Of a stretch of 64,000 bases of DNA, positions 44,987-52,880 are shown piece by piece. A program made the translations under genes and the position numbers. The notes beneath the pieces were generated by a model that was not told the DNA's origin, made no database searches, and saw only the letters and a program-made list of their open reading frames with translations. Each line of letters opens with the position of its first letter. Position 1 is the stretch's first letter. Source of the DNA: Flavobacterium sp. (lineage in GTDB: Bacteria > Bacteroidota > Bacteroidia > Flavobacteriales > Flavobacteriaceae); assembly GCA_021740105.1 (NCBI GenBank), contig JAIPAM010000002.1:310001-374000 (forward strand), in the 5' to 3' direction.

Positions 44987-45553
44987 ATGAAAAAAATTGT
45001 AGTACTAGCACTTTTAATTAGCAGCTTTGGTTTTGCACAAGACAAAATAAAAAAAGCAAGAGTCATTGAACAACGAAGAACCATGAGTTTGGGATTTAGC
45101 GCTTCTGAACCTAGCGCATTCGAATTAACCGGAGAAAAAAAGAACCTTTTAAAAAGTCTATTTGGTTACAACAGTTCCAATATTTTAAAATTAGGCTACG
45201 GAAGAACAGTAGTAAATGTGGGTGGTGAAAAGTATGTAGGAACGGGAATACTATTATCATCGGGTTCTAGAACGTATTTAAAGAAAGAAAGCTGGAATGA
45301 TTTTTACTACCAAAACAGCTTGGAATTTGGCTACATCCGTTTTAAAGAAGAAAATTATACAGGAACTTATAAATACATTTCCTTTTTCAATCCAGAAGTA
45401 GGTTATAAATGGCAAGTTTCTAAAGAGTTGAGCATCGATCCTTCTATGGGTTGCCTTTGGAAAATAGAATGGCGAGGCACTGACGATGTCGACAACCGAT
45501 CTTTTTCAAGTTTAGTTCCTAGAGTTGGTATTAGAGTTGGTTACAGTTTTTAA
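44987..45553 (+). CDS. Exported beta-barrel-like protein of unknown function
   Basis: 188 residues with a signal peptide (KIVVLALLISSFGFAQ). The mature protein alternates beta strands and turns (KYVGTGILLSSGSRTYL, NSLEFGYIRFKEENYTG, YISFFNPEVGYKW) and ends in an aromatic final strand (RVGIRVGYSF), as in small outer-membrane beta barrels. No family name can be given. Single-gene unit with its own -7 box and terminator. Confidence 0.75.
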   Translation: MKKIVVLALLISSFGFAQDKIKKARVIEQRRTMSLGFSASEPSAFELTGEKKNLLKSLFGYNSSNILKLGYGRTVVNVGGEKYVGTGILLSSGSRTYLKKESWNDFYYQNSLEFGYIRFKEENYTGTYKYISFFNPEVGYKWQVSKELSIDPSMGCLWKIEWRGTDDVDNRSFSSLVPRVGIRVGYSF

Positions 45554-45560
45554 ATAAAAT

Positions 45561-45590
45561 AAAAAGGGGTTCAAATTGATCCCCTTTTTT
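45561..45590. terminator. Bidirectional hairpin terminator
   Basis: AAAAAGGGG ... CCCCTTTTT stem with inner TCAA/TTGA pairs, between two convergent genes. Confidence 0.88.
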
Positions 45591-45595
45591 ATTAT

Positions 45596-46642
45596 CTATT
45601 GTTCCTCTTCCATTACTTCGTGCGACTTAGAGTAGTTTCGCCACTTTTCAATGCAATCCTGCATGTCTTGGGGTAATTCAGTATCAAAACGCATCATTTC
45701 ACCTGTGGTAGGATGCACAAATCCAAGTGTTTTTGCGTGCAATGCTTGTCTTGGCAATACCTTAAAACAGTTGTCTATAAACTGCTTGTATTTCGTAAAC
45801 GTAGTTCCCTTCAAAATTAAATCCCCACCATAACGAGCATCATTAAAAAGCGGATGCCCTAAATGTTTCATGTGAACGCGAATTTGATGCGTGCGCCCGG
45901 TTTCTAAAATACAAGAAACCAAGGTGACATAACCAAAACGCTCCAAAACCTTGTAATGCGTAACTGCTGGTTTTCCAATGGTAGGATCTTCAAAAACCGC
46001 CATTTGCATACGATCTTTTACGTGTCGCGCAATATTTCCTTCAATGGTACCTTCGTCTTCTTTGATGGTTCCCCAAACTAACGCAATGTATTCTCTTTCA
46101 GTCGTTTTAGCTTCAAATTGCTTGGCCAAATGCGTCATTGCCGCTTCGGTTTTTGCAATTACTAAAAGTCCGGTGGTGTCTTTATCAATTCGGTGGACCA
46201 ATCCTGGACGTTCACTAGAATTCATTGGTAAATTCTCAAAATGATACGCTAGGGCATTCACCAAAGTACCTGTATAATTTCCGTGTCCAGGGTGAACTAC
46301 AAAATCGGCGGGTTTATTTATTAGCAATAAAGTACTGTCTTCATAAACTATATTTAGCGGAATATTCTCAGGATCTACACGGTTTTCAAACGGAGGGTGC
46401 GATAACATGATTCGAACCACATCCAAAGGTTTCACGCGGTAATTGGATTTTACAGGAACATCATTTACATAAATATCCCCAGCAGAAGCTGCATTTTGAA
46501 TTTTATTTCGCGTGGCATTGGGAATTAGGTTCATTAAAAATTTATCAATTCGCAAAAGCAATTGCCCTTTAGGAACTTCAAATCTAAAATGCTCAAATAA
46601 CTCCTCTTCTAATTCTTCAATATCGTTGTGGTTATTGTTCAT
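45596..46642 (-). CDS. RluD-type 23S rRNA pseudouridine synthase
   Basis: 348 residues: N-terminal S4 RNA-binding domain (LLLRIDKFLMNLIPNATRNK ... AGDIYVNDVPVKSNYRV), then the RluA-family catalytic domain with the Asp in HRIDKDTTGLLVIAKT and HQIRVHMKHLGHPLFND. The S4 plus RluA layout matches RluD, which acts on helix 69 of 23S rRNA, or RluC. Its start overlaps the end of the PASTA gene by 11 bases, so the two are translationally coupled. Confidence 0.9.
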   Translation of the reverse strand: MNNNHNDIEELEEELFEHFRFEVPKGQLLLRIDKFLMNLIPNATRNKIQNAASAGDIYVNDVPVKSNYRVKPLDVVRIMLSHPPFENRVDPENIPLNIVYEDSTLLLINKPADFVVHPGHGNYTGTLVNALAYHFENLPMNSSERPGLVHRIDKDTTGLLVIAKTEAAMTHLAKQFEAKTTEREYIALVWGTIKEDEGTIEGNIARHVKDRMQMAVFEDPTIGKPAVTHYKVLERFGYVTLVSCILETGRTHQIRVHMKHLGHPLFNDARYGGDLILKGTTFTKYKQFIDNCFKVLPRQALHAKTLGFVHPTTGEMMRFDTELPQDMQDCIEKWRNYSKSHEVMEEEQ

Positions 46643-47237
46643 CCGGAGTAGTTTCAGTACTTAAACTGTCGACTGGTTCTACAAATCCCTCGTTTCCATC
46701 TCCCAAAACCAAATCAATTTTTGAAGACTTGAAAATTTTATCACCAGGATTTAATTTCTTACCGTTGCAGTGCATTTCTAAAACCATGTCTTTGGCCAAA
46801 TCGGGTTTGTAGGTAATTTCTCCCGGCTCCAGTCCCAATGATTTGAGCGTTGGAACCGCTTGGCGATAGGTTTTTTGAATTAAATTCGGGATTCTAACCA
46901 TTGTAAAGCCCGATGAATTTATCTTAATATATATCTTTCTATCCTTTTTCACTTTAGCACCCGGCATCGGATCTTGTTCTACCACGGTGTGTTTTGGGAA
47001 GGCAGGATTAAAATCGACACTGTCTAGAAGAACGTAGTCCAAATCCAAGTCGTCCACTGTTTCTTCCACTTGCTCCTCGGTCATTTTACCCAAATTGGGA
47101 ACCGTAATTTCATTCCCATGATCGGTAGTAAATGTCAACCAATGCATGAATAAATAGCCTATTACCAATATGATCAACAAAGCCACAAAAACTTGAACCG
47201 CAAAAACTTTACTCTTTAAATATTCTTTCAAACTCAT
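46632..47237 (-). CDS. Membrane-anchored PASTA-domain protein
   Basis: 201 residues. One N-terminal membrane helix (about 12-31, VFAVQVFVALLIILVIGYLF), then PASTA repeats: ITVPNLGKMTEEQVEETVDD, VEQDPMPGAKVKKDRKIYIK, VRIPNLIQKTYRQAVPTLKS, and an acidic Thr/Ser tail. PASTA domains bind peptidoglycan fragments or beta-lactams, but there is no kinase or transpeptidase part here. The partner is unknown. Upstream of and overlapping the RluD-type gene. Confidence 0.86.
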   Translation of the reverse strand: MSLKEYLKSKVFAVQVFVALLIILVIGYLFMHWLTFTTDHGNEITVPNLGKMTEEQVEETVDDLDLDYVLLDSVDFNPAFPKHTVVEQDPMPGAKVKKDRKIYIKINSSGFTMVRIPNLIQKTYRQAVPTLKSLGLEPGEITYKPDLAKDMVLEMHCNGKKLNPGDKIFKSSKIDLVLGDGNEGFVEPVDSLSTETTPDEQ

Positions 47238-47253
47238 AGTATTCGATTTCCTG

Positions 47254-47261
47254 CAAAGATA
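47254..47261 (-). promoter_or_regulatory. -7 box TATCTTTG of the PASTA/RluD-type operon
   Basis: Exact TAnnTTTG match on the minus strand, 16 bases before the PASTA start. Confidence 0.55.
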
Positions 47262-47315
47262 TAAAAATTGTAAAGGTAATTCGTTTGAAAAAAAATGATA
47301 TTTTTGTTTATTATT

Positions 47316-47385
47316 AGGAGCTATTTCCTGCCATTATTCCAATCCACGCAAAAAGGCGTGGGATTTTCCCTTCTGTCAGGGCTAT
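47316..47385 (-). ncRNA. Structured RNA candidate, copy B (Flavo-1-like)
   Basis: Compact element between the PASTA gene and ddl. Read on the minus strand it begins ATAGCCCTGA and ends CAGGAAATAGCTCC. Pairings: CCTG with CAGG (47377-47380 with 47327-47330), AGC with GCT outside a bulge, and a central ATCC(C)ACGC / GCGTGGAT hairpin (47342-47363). The start, the GGAAAATCC block and the GATTG..AAT.....CAGGA block match copy A at 26396-26520. The CCTG/CAGG helix is CGTG/CACG in copy A, a compensatory change. Function unknown; the Flavo-1 assignment is from memory. Confidence 0.6.
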
Positions 47386-47419
47386 GGAATTTGAAATAAA
47401 ATTTAATTAAAGTTTAAAA

Positions 47420-48394
47420 ATGAAGCATATTGCAATCATCATGGGAGGCTATTCCAGCGAATATAAAATTTCGTTAGTGAGCGGAAACGTAGTGTATAAC
47501 TTTTTAGATCAATCGAAATATAAAGGATACCGCATTCACATTTTCAAAGAAAAATGGGTTTATGTAGACGCTAATGACGCCGAATTTCCAATTGATAAAA
47601 ACGATTTTTCAACCACAGTCAACGGAACAAAAATCACCTTCGATGCCGTATTCAATGCCATTCACGGTACTCCAGGAGAAGACGGATTAATGCAAGCCTA
47701 TTTCGAATTATTGGGAATTCCACAAACCTCTTGCGATTATTACCAGGCAGCGCTTACCTTCAACAAACGCGATTTATTATCGGTATTAAAACCCTACGGA
47801 ATTAAAACCGCAACTTCCTTCTATTTGAATAAGGGAGATCTCATAGATACTGCCGAAATTGTGAATAAAGTAGGATTGCCTTGTTTTGTAAAGCCAAATA
47901 AATCAGGATCGAGCTTTGGAATTTCAAAAGTAAAAACGGCTGCCGAGCTGCCTATTGCCATTGAAGTAGCTTATAAAGAAGACAACGAAATTATCATTGA
48001 GAGTTTCCTTGACGGAACAGAAGTATCAGTAGGCGTAATCAATTACCAAGGAACAATTACTGTTTTACCGATTACTGAAATAGTTTCCGAAAACGACTTC
48101 TTCGATTATGAAGCCAAGTATTTAGGAAAATCTCAGGAAATTACACCGGCTAGAATTTCTGATGAAATGACCCAAAAAGTAGGAGAAATTGCCAAACGAG
48201 CTTATGAAATTTTAAAGATGAAAGGGTTCTCAAGGAGCGAATTCATTATTGTAAACGGAGAACCCCATATGCTGGAAATGAACACCATACCGGGTTTAAC
48301 CACCGAAAGTTTGATTCCTCAACAGGCCAAAGTTGCGGGAATTTCATTAGAAGATTTGTTCACCAACGCAATTGAATTGGCGTTAAATAATTAA
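47420..48394 (+). CDS. ddl: D-alanine--D-alanine ligase
   Basis: ATP-grasp ligase making D-Ala-D-Ala for peptidoglycan. 324 residues: IIMGGYSSEYKISLVSGN at the start, FNAIHGTPGEDGLMQAYFE, ATP-binding CFVKPNKSGSSFGISKV, and metal/phosphate binding EMNTIPGLTTESLIPQ at the end. coaD follows after 21 bases, so the two are probably co-transcribed. Confidence 0.96.
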   Translation: MKHIAIIMGGYSSEYKISLVSGNVVYNFLDQSKYKGYRIHIFKEKWVYVDANDAEFPIDKNDFSTTVNGTKITFDAVFNAIHGTPGEDGLMQAYFELLGIPQTSCDYYQAALTFNKRDLLSVLKPYGIKTATSFYLNKGDLIDTAEIVNKVGLPCFVKPNKSGSSFGISKVKTAAELPIAIEVAYKEDNEIIIESFLDGTEVSVGVINYQGTITVLPITEIVSENDFFDYEAKYLGKSQEITPARISDEMTQKVGEIAKRAYEILKMKGFSRSEFIIVNGEPHMLEMNTIPGLTTESLIPQQAKVAGISLEDLFTNAIELALNN

Positions 48395-48415
48395 ATTTTC
48401 ACCTAAAAAAAACTT

Positions 48416-48874
48416 ATGAAAAAAGCCGTTTTCCCTGGATCATTTGACCCTTTAACTTTAGGACACGAAGACATAATCAAAAGAGCCATTCCATTGTTTC
48501 ATGAAATTGTGATCGCCATTGGGGTAAATCCTCAAAAAAAATACATGTTCTCGTTAGCAGAACGCAAAAAATTCATTGAGGAAACTTTTAAAAACGAACC
48601 TAAAGTTTCGGTGATCACCTATGAAGGTTTGACCATCGATTTATGCGCAAAAATTAAGGCCAACTACATTCTTCGTGGCTTGAGAAATCCAGCCGACTTT
48701 GAATTTGAAAAAGCCATTGCCCACACCAACAGAAAGCTCTCTAAAATAGAAACCGTGTTTTTACTAACGGCAGCTAAAACTTCCTATATCAGTTCCAGCA
48801 TTGTACGCGATGTGATTAGAAATGGCGGCGAATATGACAAACTCGTTCCTGAGGCTGTTCGAGTAAAAGAGTAA
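48416..48874 (+). CDS. coaD: Phosphopantetheine adenylyltransferase
   Basis: Penultimate step of CoA synthesis: transfers AMP from ATP to 4'-phosphopantetheine. 152 residues with the nucleotidyltransferase motif FPGSFDPLTLGHEDII (T/HxGH), LRGLRNPADFEFE, and the SSSIVRDV phosphate site. Ordinary length. In an operon with ddl. Confidence 0.96.
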   Translation: MKKAVFPGSFDPLTLGHEDIIKRAIPLFHEIVIAIGVNPQKKYMFSLAERKKFIEETFKNEPKVSVITYEGLTIDLCAKIKANYILRGLRNPADFEFEKAIAHTNRKLSKIETVFLLTAAKTSYISSSIVRDVIRNGGEYDKLVPEAVRVKE

Positions 48875-48942
48875 AAATAGAATCGAAATATCATTTGCGG
48901 AAGCATTATAATAAATGTACTTTCGCGCCCTAAAATAAAATC

Positions 48943-49515
48943 ATGGAAAGAGCCTTAAACAAACGCAGCGAATCAAAATGCGAATTGTGTGCCGCGACTG
49001 AAAACCTGAAAGTATTCGCGGTATTACCTACCAAAAAAGGCGGATTAGACGAAAATATATTGGCTTGCAAAACGTGCATCGACCAAATTGAAAACCCAGG
49101 AAACGAAGATTTAAACCATTGGCGTTGTTTGAACGACAGCATGTGGAACGAAAATATGGCAGTTCAAGTGGTGGCGTGGAGAATGTTAAGTCGCTTACGG
49201 GCAGCGGGTTGGCCAAAAGAATTATTGGATATGATGTATCTTGATGACGATACTTTAGCTTGGGCGCAAGCCACTGGCGAAGGGGAAGACGACGAAAACA
49301 AGGTGATTCACCGTGATGTGAATGGCGTAATTTTAGCAACTGGAGATTCGGTGGTTTTAATCAAAGATTTGAAAGTTAAAGGTTCGAGCATGGTTGCCAA
49401 ACAAGGCACCTCGGTAAGAAACATTCGGTTGGATCACGAAAATGCTGAATACATTGAAGGCCGTGTAGACGGACAAACGATTGTGATTATCACACAATAT
49501 GTGAAGAAGATTTAG
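48943..49515 (+). CDS. PhnA-domain protein
   Basis: 190 residues. N-terminal zinc-ribbon-like part with two Cys pairs (CELCAATENL and LACKTCIDQIEN), a middle region (WRMLSRLRAAGWPKELLDMM), and a C-terminal PhnA SH3-like domain (DVNGVILATGDSVVLIKDLKVKGSS ... RLDHENAEYIEGRVDG; shown in parts). Despite the name, PhnA proteins are not tied to phosphonate use here; the function is unclear. It is the last backbone gene before the cassette array. A near-match TACTTTCG lies upstream. Confidence 0.86.
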   Translation: MERALNKRSESKCELCAATENLKVFAVLPTKKGGLDENILACKTCIDQIENPGNEDLNHWRCLNDSMWNENMAVQVVAWRMLSRLRAAGWPKELLDMMYLDDDTLAWAQATGEGEDDENKVIHRDVNGVILATGDSVVLIKDLKVKGSSMVAKQGTSVRNIRLDHENAEYIEGRVDGQTIVIITQYVKKI

Positions 49516-49519
49516 AGAA

Positions 49520-49550
49520 GCAGTTGGCAATTGGCTGACCGCTGTCAGCT
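49520..49550. repeat. CAGCT-type intergenic repeat
   Basis: Self-complementary AGCT/GCTGAC stretch directly upstream of the recombinase gene, related to that at 19729-19756. Confidence 0.3.
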
Positions 49551-49588
49551 AAAAAATAAATTCCCTATATTTATAAAAAATATACGCC

Positions 49589-50632
49589 ATGAAATGGGAA
49601 TCTAAATTGATAAAATACCAGGGAGCTGCTAGAATTGCGGTTACCTTTGAAAAAAACGACGCGTTAATTGCTCGTATTAAAAGCATAGCGGGATCGCGAT
49701 GGAGCCATTCTTCAGGGTTTTGGCATGTTCCCGATACCGATGAAAACCGGCTTCGATTTAAACTTCCACTGCTTTCCACTACTACCCCATCGGAAGAAGG
49801 GATTTTACAAATTGAAAAATTCAAGCAATGGCTTCTTTCCAAACGCTACAGTCCTAGCACTATAAAAACGTATAGCGAAGCCTTAAAATCATTTCTTATT
49901 TTCTTTAGAGAGAAACCCGTTGGGGAAATTACCAATGAGGATGTTATTGTTTATAACAACGAGTACATTTTAAAAAACAAGCTCTCTTCTTCCTACCAAA
50001 ATCAAATTGTGAATGCTATTAAATTGTTTTTTCAAACCATCAGAGACACTAAGATGATTGTGGATAAAATACATCGTCCCAAGCGTTCAAAGGTGTTGCC
50101 CAATGTGTTGAGCAAAGAAGAGATTAAATTGATTTTGAATGCCCATAGCAATATCAAACACAAAATGATGTTGAGTTTGATATACAGTTGTGGACTTCGT
50201 TGCGGCGAATTATTGGCATTAAAGCCAGTACATATCGATTCCAATAGAAACATTGTGCTACTTAAAAATGCGAAGGGGAAAAAGGATCGAATTACCCCTT
50301 TGAGTCCATTTATATTAGAGATGCTTCGAGAATATTATAAATTATTTAAGCCGAAAACCTTTTTATTTGAGGGGCAAACAGTTGGAGTAGCTTATGATTC
50401 TAGAAGTTTACAACAAGTTTTAAAACAAGCCTTACAAAAAGTTGGAATTACGAAACCGGTTACCTTGCATTGGTTGCGGCACAGTTATGCTACCCATTTA
50501 TTGGAAAGCGGCACTGATTTGCGGTACATTCAAGAATTATTGGGACACAGTAGTAGTAAGACCACTGAAATATACACTCATGTAAGTATAAAAAGCATTC
50601 AGCAAATAAAAAGTCCATTTGATGATTTGTAA
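49589..50632 (+). CDS. Xer-like tyrosine recombinase of the cassette array
   Basis: 347 residues. An N-terminal extra domain (about 1-60, SGFWHVPDTDENRL), a SAM-like core-binding domain (about 75-155, YSPSTIKTYSEALKSFLIFF) and the catalytic domain. The catalytic set is complete: R204 in GLRCGELLAL, Lys near 231 in AKGKKDR, H294-R297 in HWLRHSYATH, H320 in LLGHSS and the nucleophile Y329 in IYTHV. The end SIQQIKSPFDDL resembles the '..SPLD' end of integron integrases, but the IntI-specific insertion with its W.WQ..FP segment is not seen between KKDR and HWLRH. It lies immediately upstream of, and in the same direction as, three cassette-like units. Inferred role: integration and excision of these units. 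Confidence 0.9.
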   Translation: MKWESKLIKYQGAARIAVTFEKNDALIARIKSIAGSRWSHSSGFWHVPDTDENRLRFKLPLLSTTTPSEEGILQIEKFKQWLLSKRYSPSTIKTYSEALKSFLIFFREKPVGEITNEDVIVYNNEYILKNKLSSSYQNQIVNAIKLFFQTIRDTKMIVDKIHRPKRSKVLPNVLSKEEIKLILNAHSNIKHKMMLSLIYSCGLRCGELLALKPVHIDSNRNIVLLKNAKGKKDRITPLSPFILEMLREYYKLFKPKTFLFEGQTVGVAYDSRSLQQVLKQALQKVGITKPVTLHWLRHSYATHLLESGTDLRYIQELLGHSSSKTTEIYTHVSIKSIQQIKSPFDDL

Positions 50633-50738
50633 TAATTTTTATTATATTTGAGGATATAATACGCTAATTTACAGCGCCAATCCACCCCCATTTGGGTTGA
50701 TAATCGCTATTTGATAGCGCCTATATACAAGTTGTGCG
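50633..50738 (+). other. Possible attachment (attI-like) region after the recombinase gene
   Basis: Gene-free stretch with two hairpins (ATCcACCC/GGGTtGAT around 50680-50701, and CGCTAT 50705-50710 with ATAGCG 50714-50719), ending at GTTGTGCG (50731-50738), the first bases of cassette 1. Its position between the recombinase and the first cassette is that of an attI site. Inferred from position only. Confidence 0.4.
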
Positions 50739-50780
50739 TCATTGTGGGCGAAATCGTAAAAAACAGAAAAAATACTAAAA

Positions 50781-51497
50781 ATGAAAAAAGCAATAATAAT
50801 TGGAGCAACTTCTGGAATTGGAAAAGAACTTGCGAAATTATTAACCGAAAATGGATATTTAGTTGGAATAACTGGAAGAAGAACCGAATTGCTTACCGAA
50901 ATTCAAAAAGAGAATCCAAAATTATACCGAATTAGGGATTTTGACATAACCGAAATTGAAAAAATTGAAACTAAATTAAATGAACTAACTGAAGAAATCG
51001 GTGGAATTGATTTACTAATTTTAAGTTCAGGGATTGGAGATATAAATGCCGAATTGAACTTTGAAATCGAAAAACGAACAATAGAAACAAATGTTTTGGG
51101 TTTTACTTGTGTTTCAGATTGGGCTTTCAACTATTTTGAAAAACAGAAGTTTGGTCATTTAGTTGCAATTAGTTCGATTGCGGGAATTAGAGGAAATAGA
51201 CAAGCAACTTCTTATAATGCGACAAAAGCATATCAAATTAATTATTTAGAAGGTTTGCGACAAAAAGCTAAAAACTTAAAAATGGAAATATTTGTCACTG
51301 ACATTAGACCAGGTTTTGTAAATACCGAAATGGCTAAAGGCGAAGGTTTATTTTGGGTTGCGTCAGTTGAAAAAGCATCAAAACAGATTTATAACGCAAT
51401 ATCAAAAAAAAGAAAAATAGTTTATGTAACAAAACGTTGGGGAATAATTGCAACAATATTGAAAAGAATTCCAAATTTTATTTACGACAAGATGTAA
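50781..51497 (+). CDS. SDR-family oxidoreductase (cassette 1)
   Basis: 238 residues, classical short-chain dehydrogenase: cofactor motif GATSGIGKE at residues 8-16, basic residues after strand 2 (TGRR) that favour NADP, LSSGIGDI in place of the NAG motif, catalytic Ser in AISSIAGIRG and YNATK for Tyr and Lys. The end (RWGIIATILKRIPNFIYDKM) is amphipathic and hydrophobic. Substrate unknown. It is the only gene of cassette 1 and lies 42 bases inside it. Longer frames starting in the leader are out-of-frame artefacts. Confidence 0.88.
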   Translation: MKKAIIIGATSGIGKELAKLLTENGYLVGITGRRTELLTEIQKENPKLYRIRDFDITEIEKIETKLNELTEEIGGIDLLILSSGIGDINAELNFEIEKRTIETNVLGFTCVSDWAFNYFEKQKFGHLVAISSIAGIRGNRQATSYNATKAYQINYLEGLRQKAKNLKMEIFVTDIRPGFVNTEMAKGEGLFWVASVEKASKQIYNAISKKRKIVYVTKRWGIIATILKRIPNFIYDKM

Positions 51498-51509
51498 ATA
51501 AAACAACGA

Positions 51510-51644
51510 ACGCACAACAGCAGTTACACGAGATTTGGGTTTTAGGCAAACTTTAAAGTTTGTTTTGTACATGAAAATTCAGTCATTAACCGAAAGTTAA
51601 GGCGTACTTTTTCCCAAACCTCGTGTAGCTGCCAAACGTTAGCA
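51510..51644 (+). repeat. attC-like recombination site 1
   Basis: Imperfect inverted repeat closing cassette 1. Outer AAC (51516-51518) faces GTT (51638-51640); after an unpaired spacer (AG versus CCAAAC) a 19-base arm 51521-51539 pairs with 51613-51631 at 17 of 19 positions. The loop contains the palindrome CAAACTTTAAAGTTTG. Arm, unpaired spacer and outer box follow the attC plan. Confidence 0.6.
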
Positions 51645-51700
51645 GTAATTGTTAAGCAACGGACGAAATCGACGATTCTTCAATAATTAAAAAGTTTGTT

Positions 51701-51708
51701 TATATTTG
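51701..51708 (+). promoter_or_regulatory. -7 box TATATTTG inside cassette 2
   Basis: Exact TAnnTTTG match ending three bases before the ATG at 51712, so the cassette would carry its own promoter and give a leaderless mRNA. Confidence 0.5.
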
Positions 51709-51711
51709 TTG

Positions 51712-52347
51712 ATGCAAAATCATTTGAAACATGAACTACACAATGTCCTTTCAGGAAAGAGCCAAGTTAGGTTTGGAACAATTATCCAATCAATCGCCAG
51801 TTACCTTAACGATGGCTCGCAAACAAGCGCAATCATTGAAGACGAAAAGCACTTCAAAAAACAAGAAACAAAGAGATTAGAAAGTTATATTTCTGAAAAA
51901 AATCTTTGGATAGATATTGATTTATCTCAATATGTTAGTGAAGGAGCTGAACAGAAAGTATACTTGAAAGATACAGAAAATGTGCTTAAACTAAATGATA
52001 GTATTTACTATAATTCCTGGAAAGATTACTTGAATAACCTATTACTTCACAATTATTTCTTTCCAGATACAGCTTACGACCTAATTGGTTTTACAAAAGA
52101 CAATGATATTTTGTATGCAGTTGTTCAACAATCTTATGTTTCAATAACTGCAAATACAGATTTAAAGCAAGTCAAAGAATTTTTAACTTTAAATGGTTTT
52201 GAAAATAATCGTAACAATGATTATATCAATGCCGAATTAGGAATTATTCTCGAAGATTTACATGATGAAAATGTATTGACGAGAAATGAAGTATTATACT
52301 TTATCGATACAGTTTTTTATCTAACAGAAGAATTTTGGATTAAATAA
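51712..52347 (+). CDS. Kinase-like protein of unknown function (cassette 2)
   Basis: 211 residues. After an N-terminal segment (RFGTIIQSIASYLND) the protein has kinase-like traces: a Gly-containing loop and Lys strand (VSEGAEQKVYLKDTENVLKL), and near the end DLHDENVLTRNEVLYFIDTV, which fits the catalytic-loop Asp/Asn and the metal Asp of protein kinases. The whole is small, as in 'polyvalent-protein' kinase-like domains of mobile elements. Activity is unproven. I use ATG 51712; an in-frame TTG at 51706 lies within the -7 box. Confidence 0.65.
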   Translation: MQNHLKHELHNVLSGKSQVRFGTIIQSIASYLNDGSQTSAIIEDEKHFKKQETKRLESYISEKNLWIDIDLSQYVSEGAEQKVYLKDTENVLKLNDSIYYNSWKDYLNNLLLHNYFFPDTAYDLIGFTKDNDILYAVVQQSYVSITANTDLKQVKEFLTLNGFENNRNNDYINAELGIILEDLHDENVLTRNEVLYFIDTVFYLTEEFWIK

Positions 52348-52355
52348 GAAAACAC

Positions 52356-52494
52356 CCGCTAACACTTGCTAAATCTCATGGCTAGTTTTCTGTAAATTGT
52401 TCGTTTACTTTTGCGCTCCGCAAAATTTTTTATCTTTAACAGAAATTAACCAGTTCCGCACTTCGCAACTGCATGAAGCGGCAGGACGTTAGCC
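52356..52494 (+). repeat. attC-like recombination site 2
   Basis: Imperfect inverted repeat closing cassette 2. GCTAAC (52358-52363) faces GTTAGC (52488-52493). Inner complementary parts include CTCATG with CATGAAG and CTAGTTTTCTGT with ACAGAAATTAACCAG, giving a long bulged hairpin of about 136 bases. Junctions 1 and 2 share AC-GTTAGC at the presumed crossover point. Confidence 0.58.
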
Positions 52495-52534
52495 AACATG
52501 CGCCAATTTGCGCAGAAAAAATCTTCATAAATAA

Positions 52535-52549
52535 TTCCCAAATTGGGAA
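52535..52549 (+). promoter_or_regulatory. Probable HigA operator
   Basis: Perfect inverted repeat TTCCCAA-A-TTGGGAA, just upstream of the -7 box of higB, the expected place for autorepression by the antitoxin. Confidence 0.6.
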
Positions 52550-52557
52550 CTTTTAAT

Positions 52558-52565
52558 TATCTTTG
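52558..52565 (+). promoter_or_regulatory. -7 box TATCTTTG of the higBA operon
   Basis: Exact TAnnTTTG match, 16 bases before the higB start and 8 bases after the inverted repeat. Confidence 0.6.
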
Positions 52566-52581
52566 ACGAAAAAAGAAAACA

Positions 52582-52875
52582 TTGAGAATAATTTCGAAAA
52601 AAATATTGCGTGATTTTTGGGAAGTTCATGCAGATTCAGAACAGCAACTTAAGTCTTGGTTTCAGGAAACAAGCAATGCTGAATGGAAGAATCCGAACGA
52701 AGTAAAAAAAGAATATCCAAGCGCAAGTATTTTAAATGATAATCGCATTGTTTTCAATATCAAAGGAAATAATTACAGATTAATTGTTAGGATAAATTAT
52801 AATTATCAAATGATTTGGATTCGATTTATTGGAACGCATACAGAGTATGATAAGATTAACGCAAATGAAATTTAA
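52582..52875 (+). CDS. higB: HigB-type toxin (mRNA interferase), cassette 3
   Basis: 97 residues of the RelE/HigB fold: ISKKILRDFWEVHADSEQQL, EWKNPNEVKKEYPSASIL, VFNIKGNNYRLIVRINY and WIRFIGTHTEYDKINANEI. Such toxins cut mRNA on the ribosome, usually in the toxin-first order seen here. The start is TTG (52582), which gives the normal family N-terminus and may keep expression low. The antitoxin gene follows after five bases. Confidence 0.9.
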   Translation: MRIISKKILRDFWEVHADSEQQLKSWFQETSNAEWKNPNEVKKEYPSASILNDNRIVFNIKGNNYRLIVRINYNYQMIWIRFIGTHTEYDKINANEI

Positions 52876-52880
52876 AAGCT

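Noticed and set aside
49589..50632. Phage integrase of an integrated prophage
   Set aside because: No phage structural, replication or lysis genes follow, and the flanking genes are ordinary chromosome; the cassette-like units fit better.
50711..50935. Open frame overlapping the start of the cassette 1 SDR gene
   Set aside because: Different frame from the SDR gene, Asn/Trp/Lys-rich meaningless product; the SDR frame has intact motifs.
51546..51562. Palindrome CAAACTTTAAAGTTTG as an operator
   Set aside because: It lies in the loop of the attC-like repeat and near no promoter; better explained as part of that hairpin.
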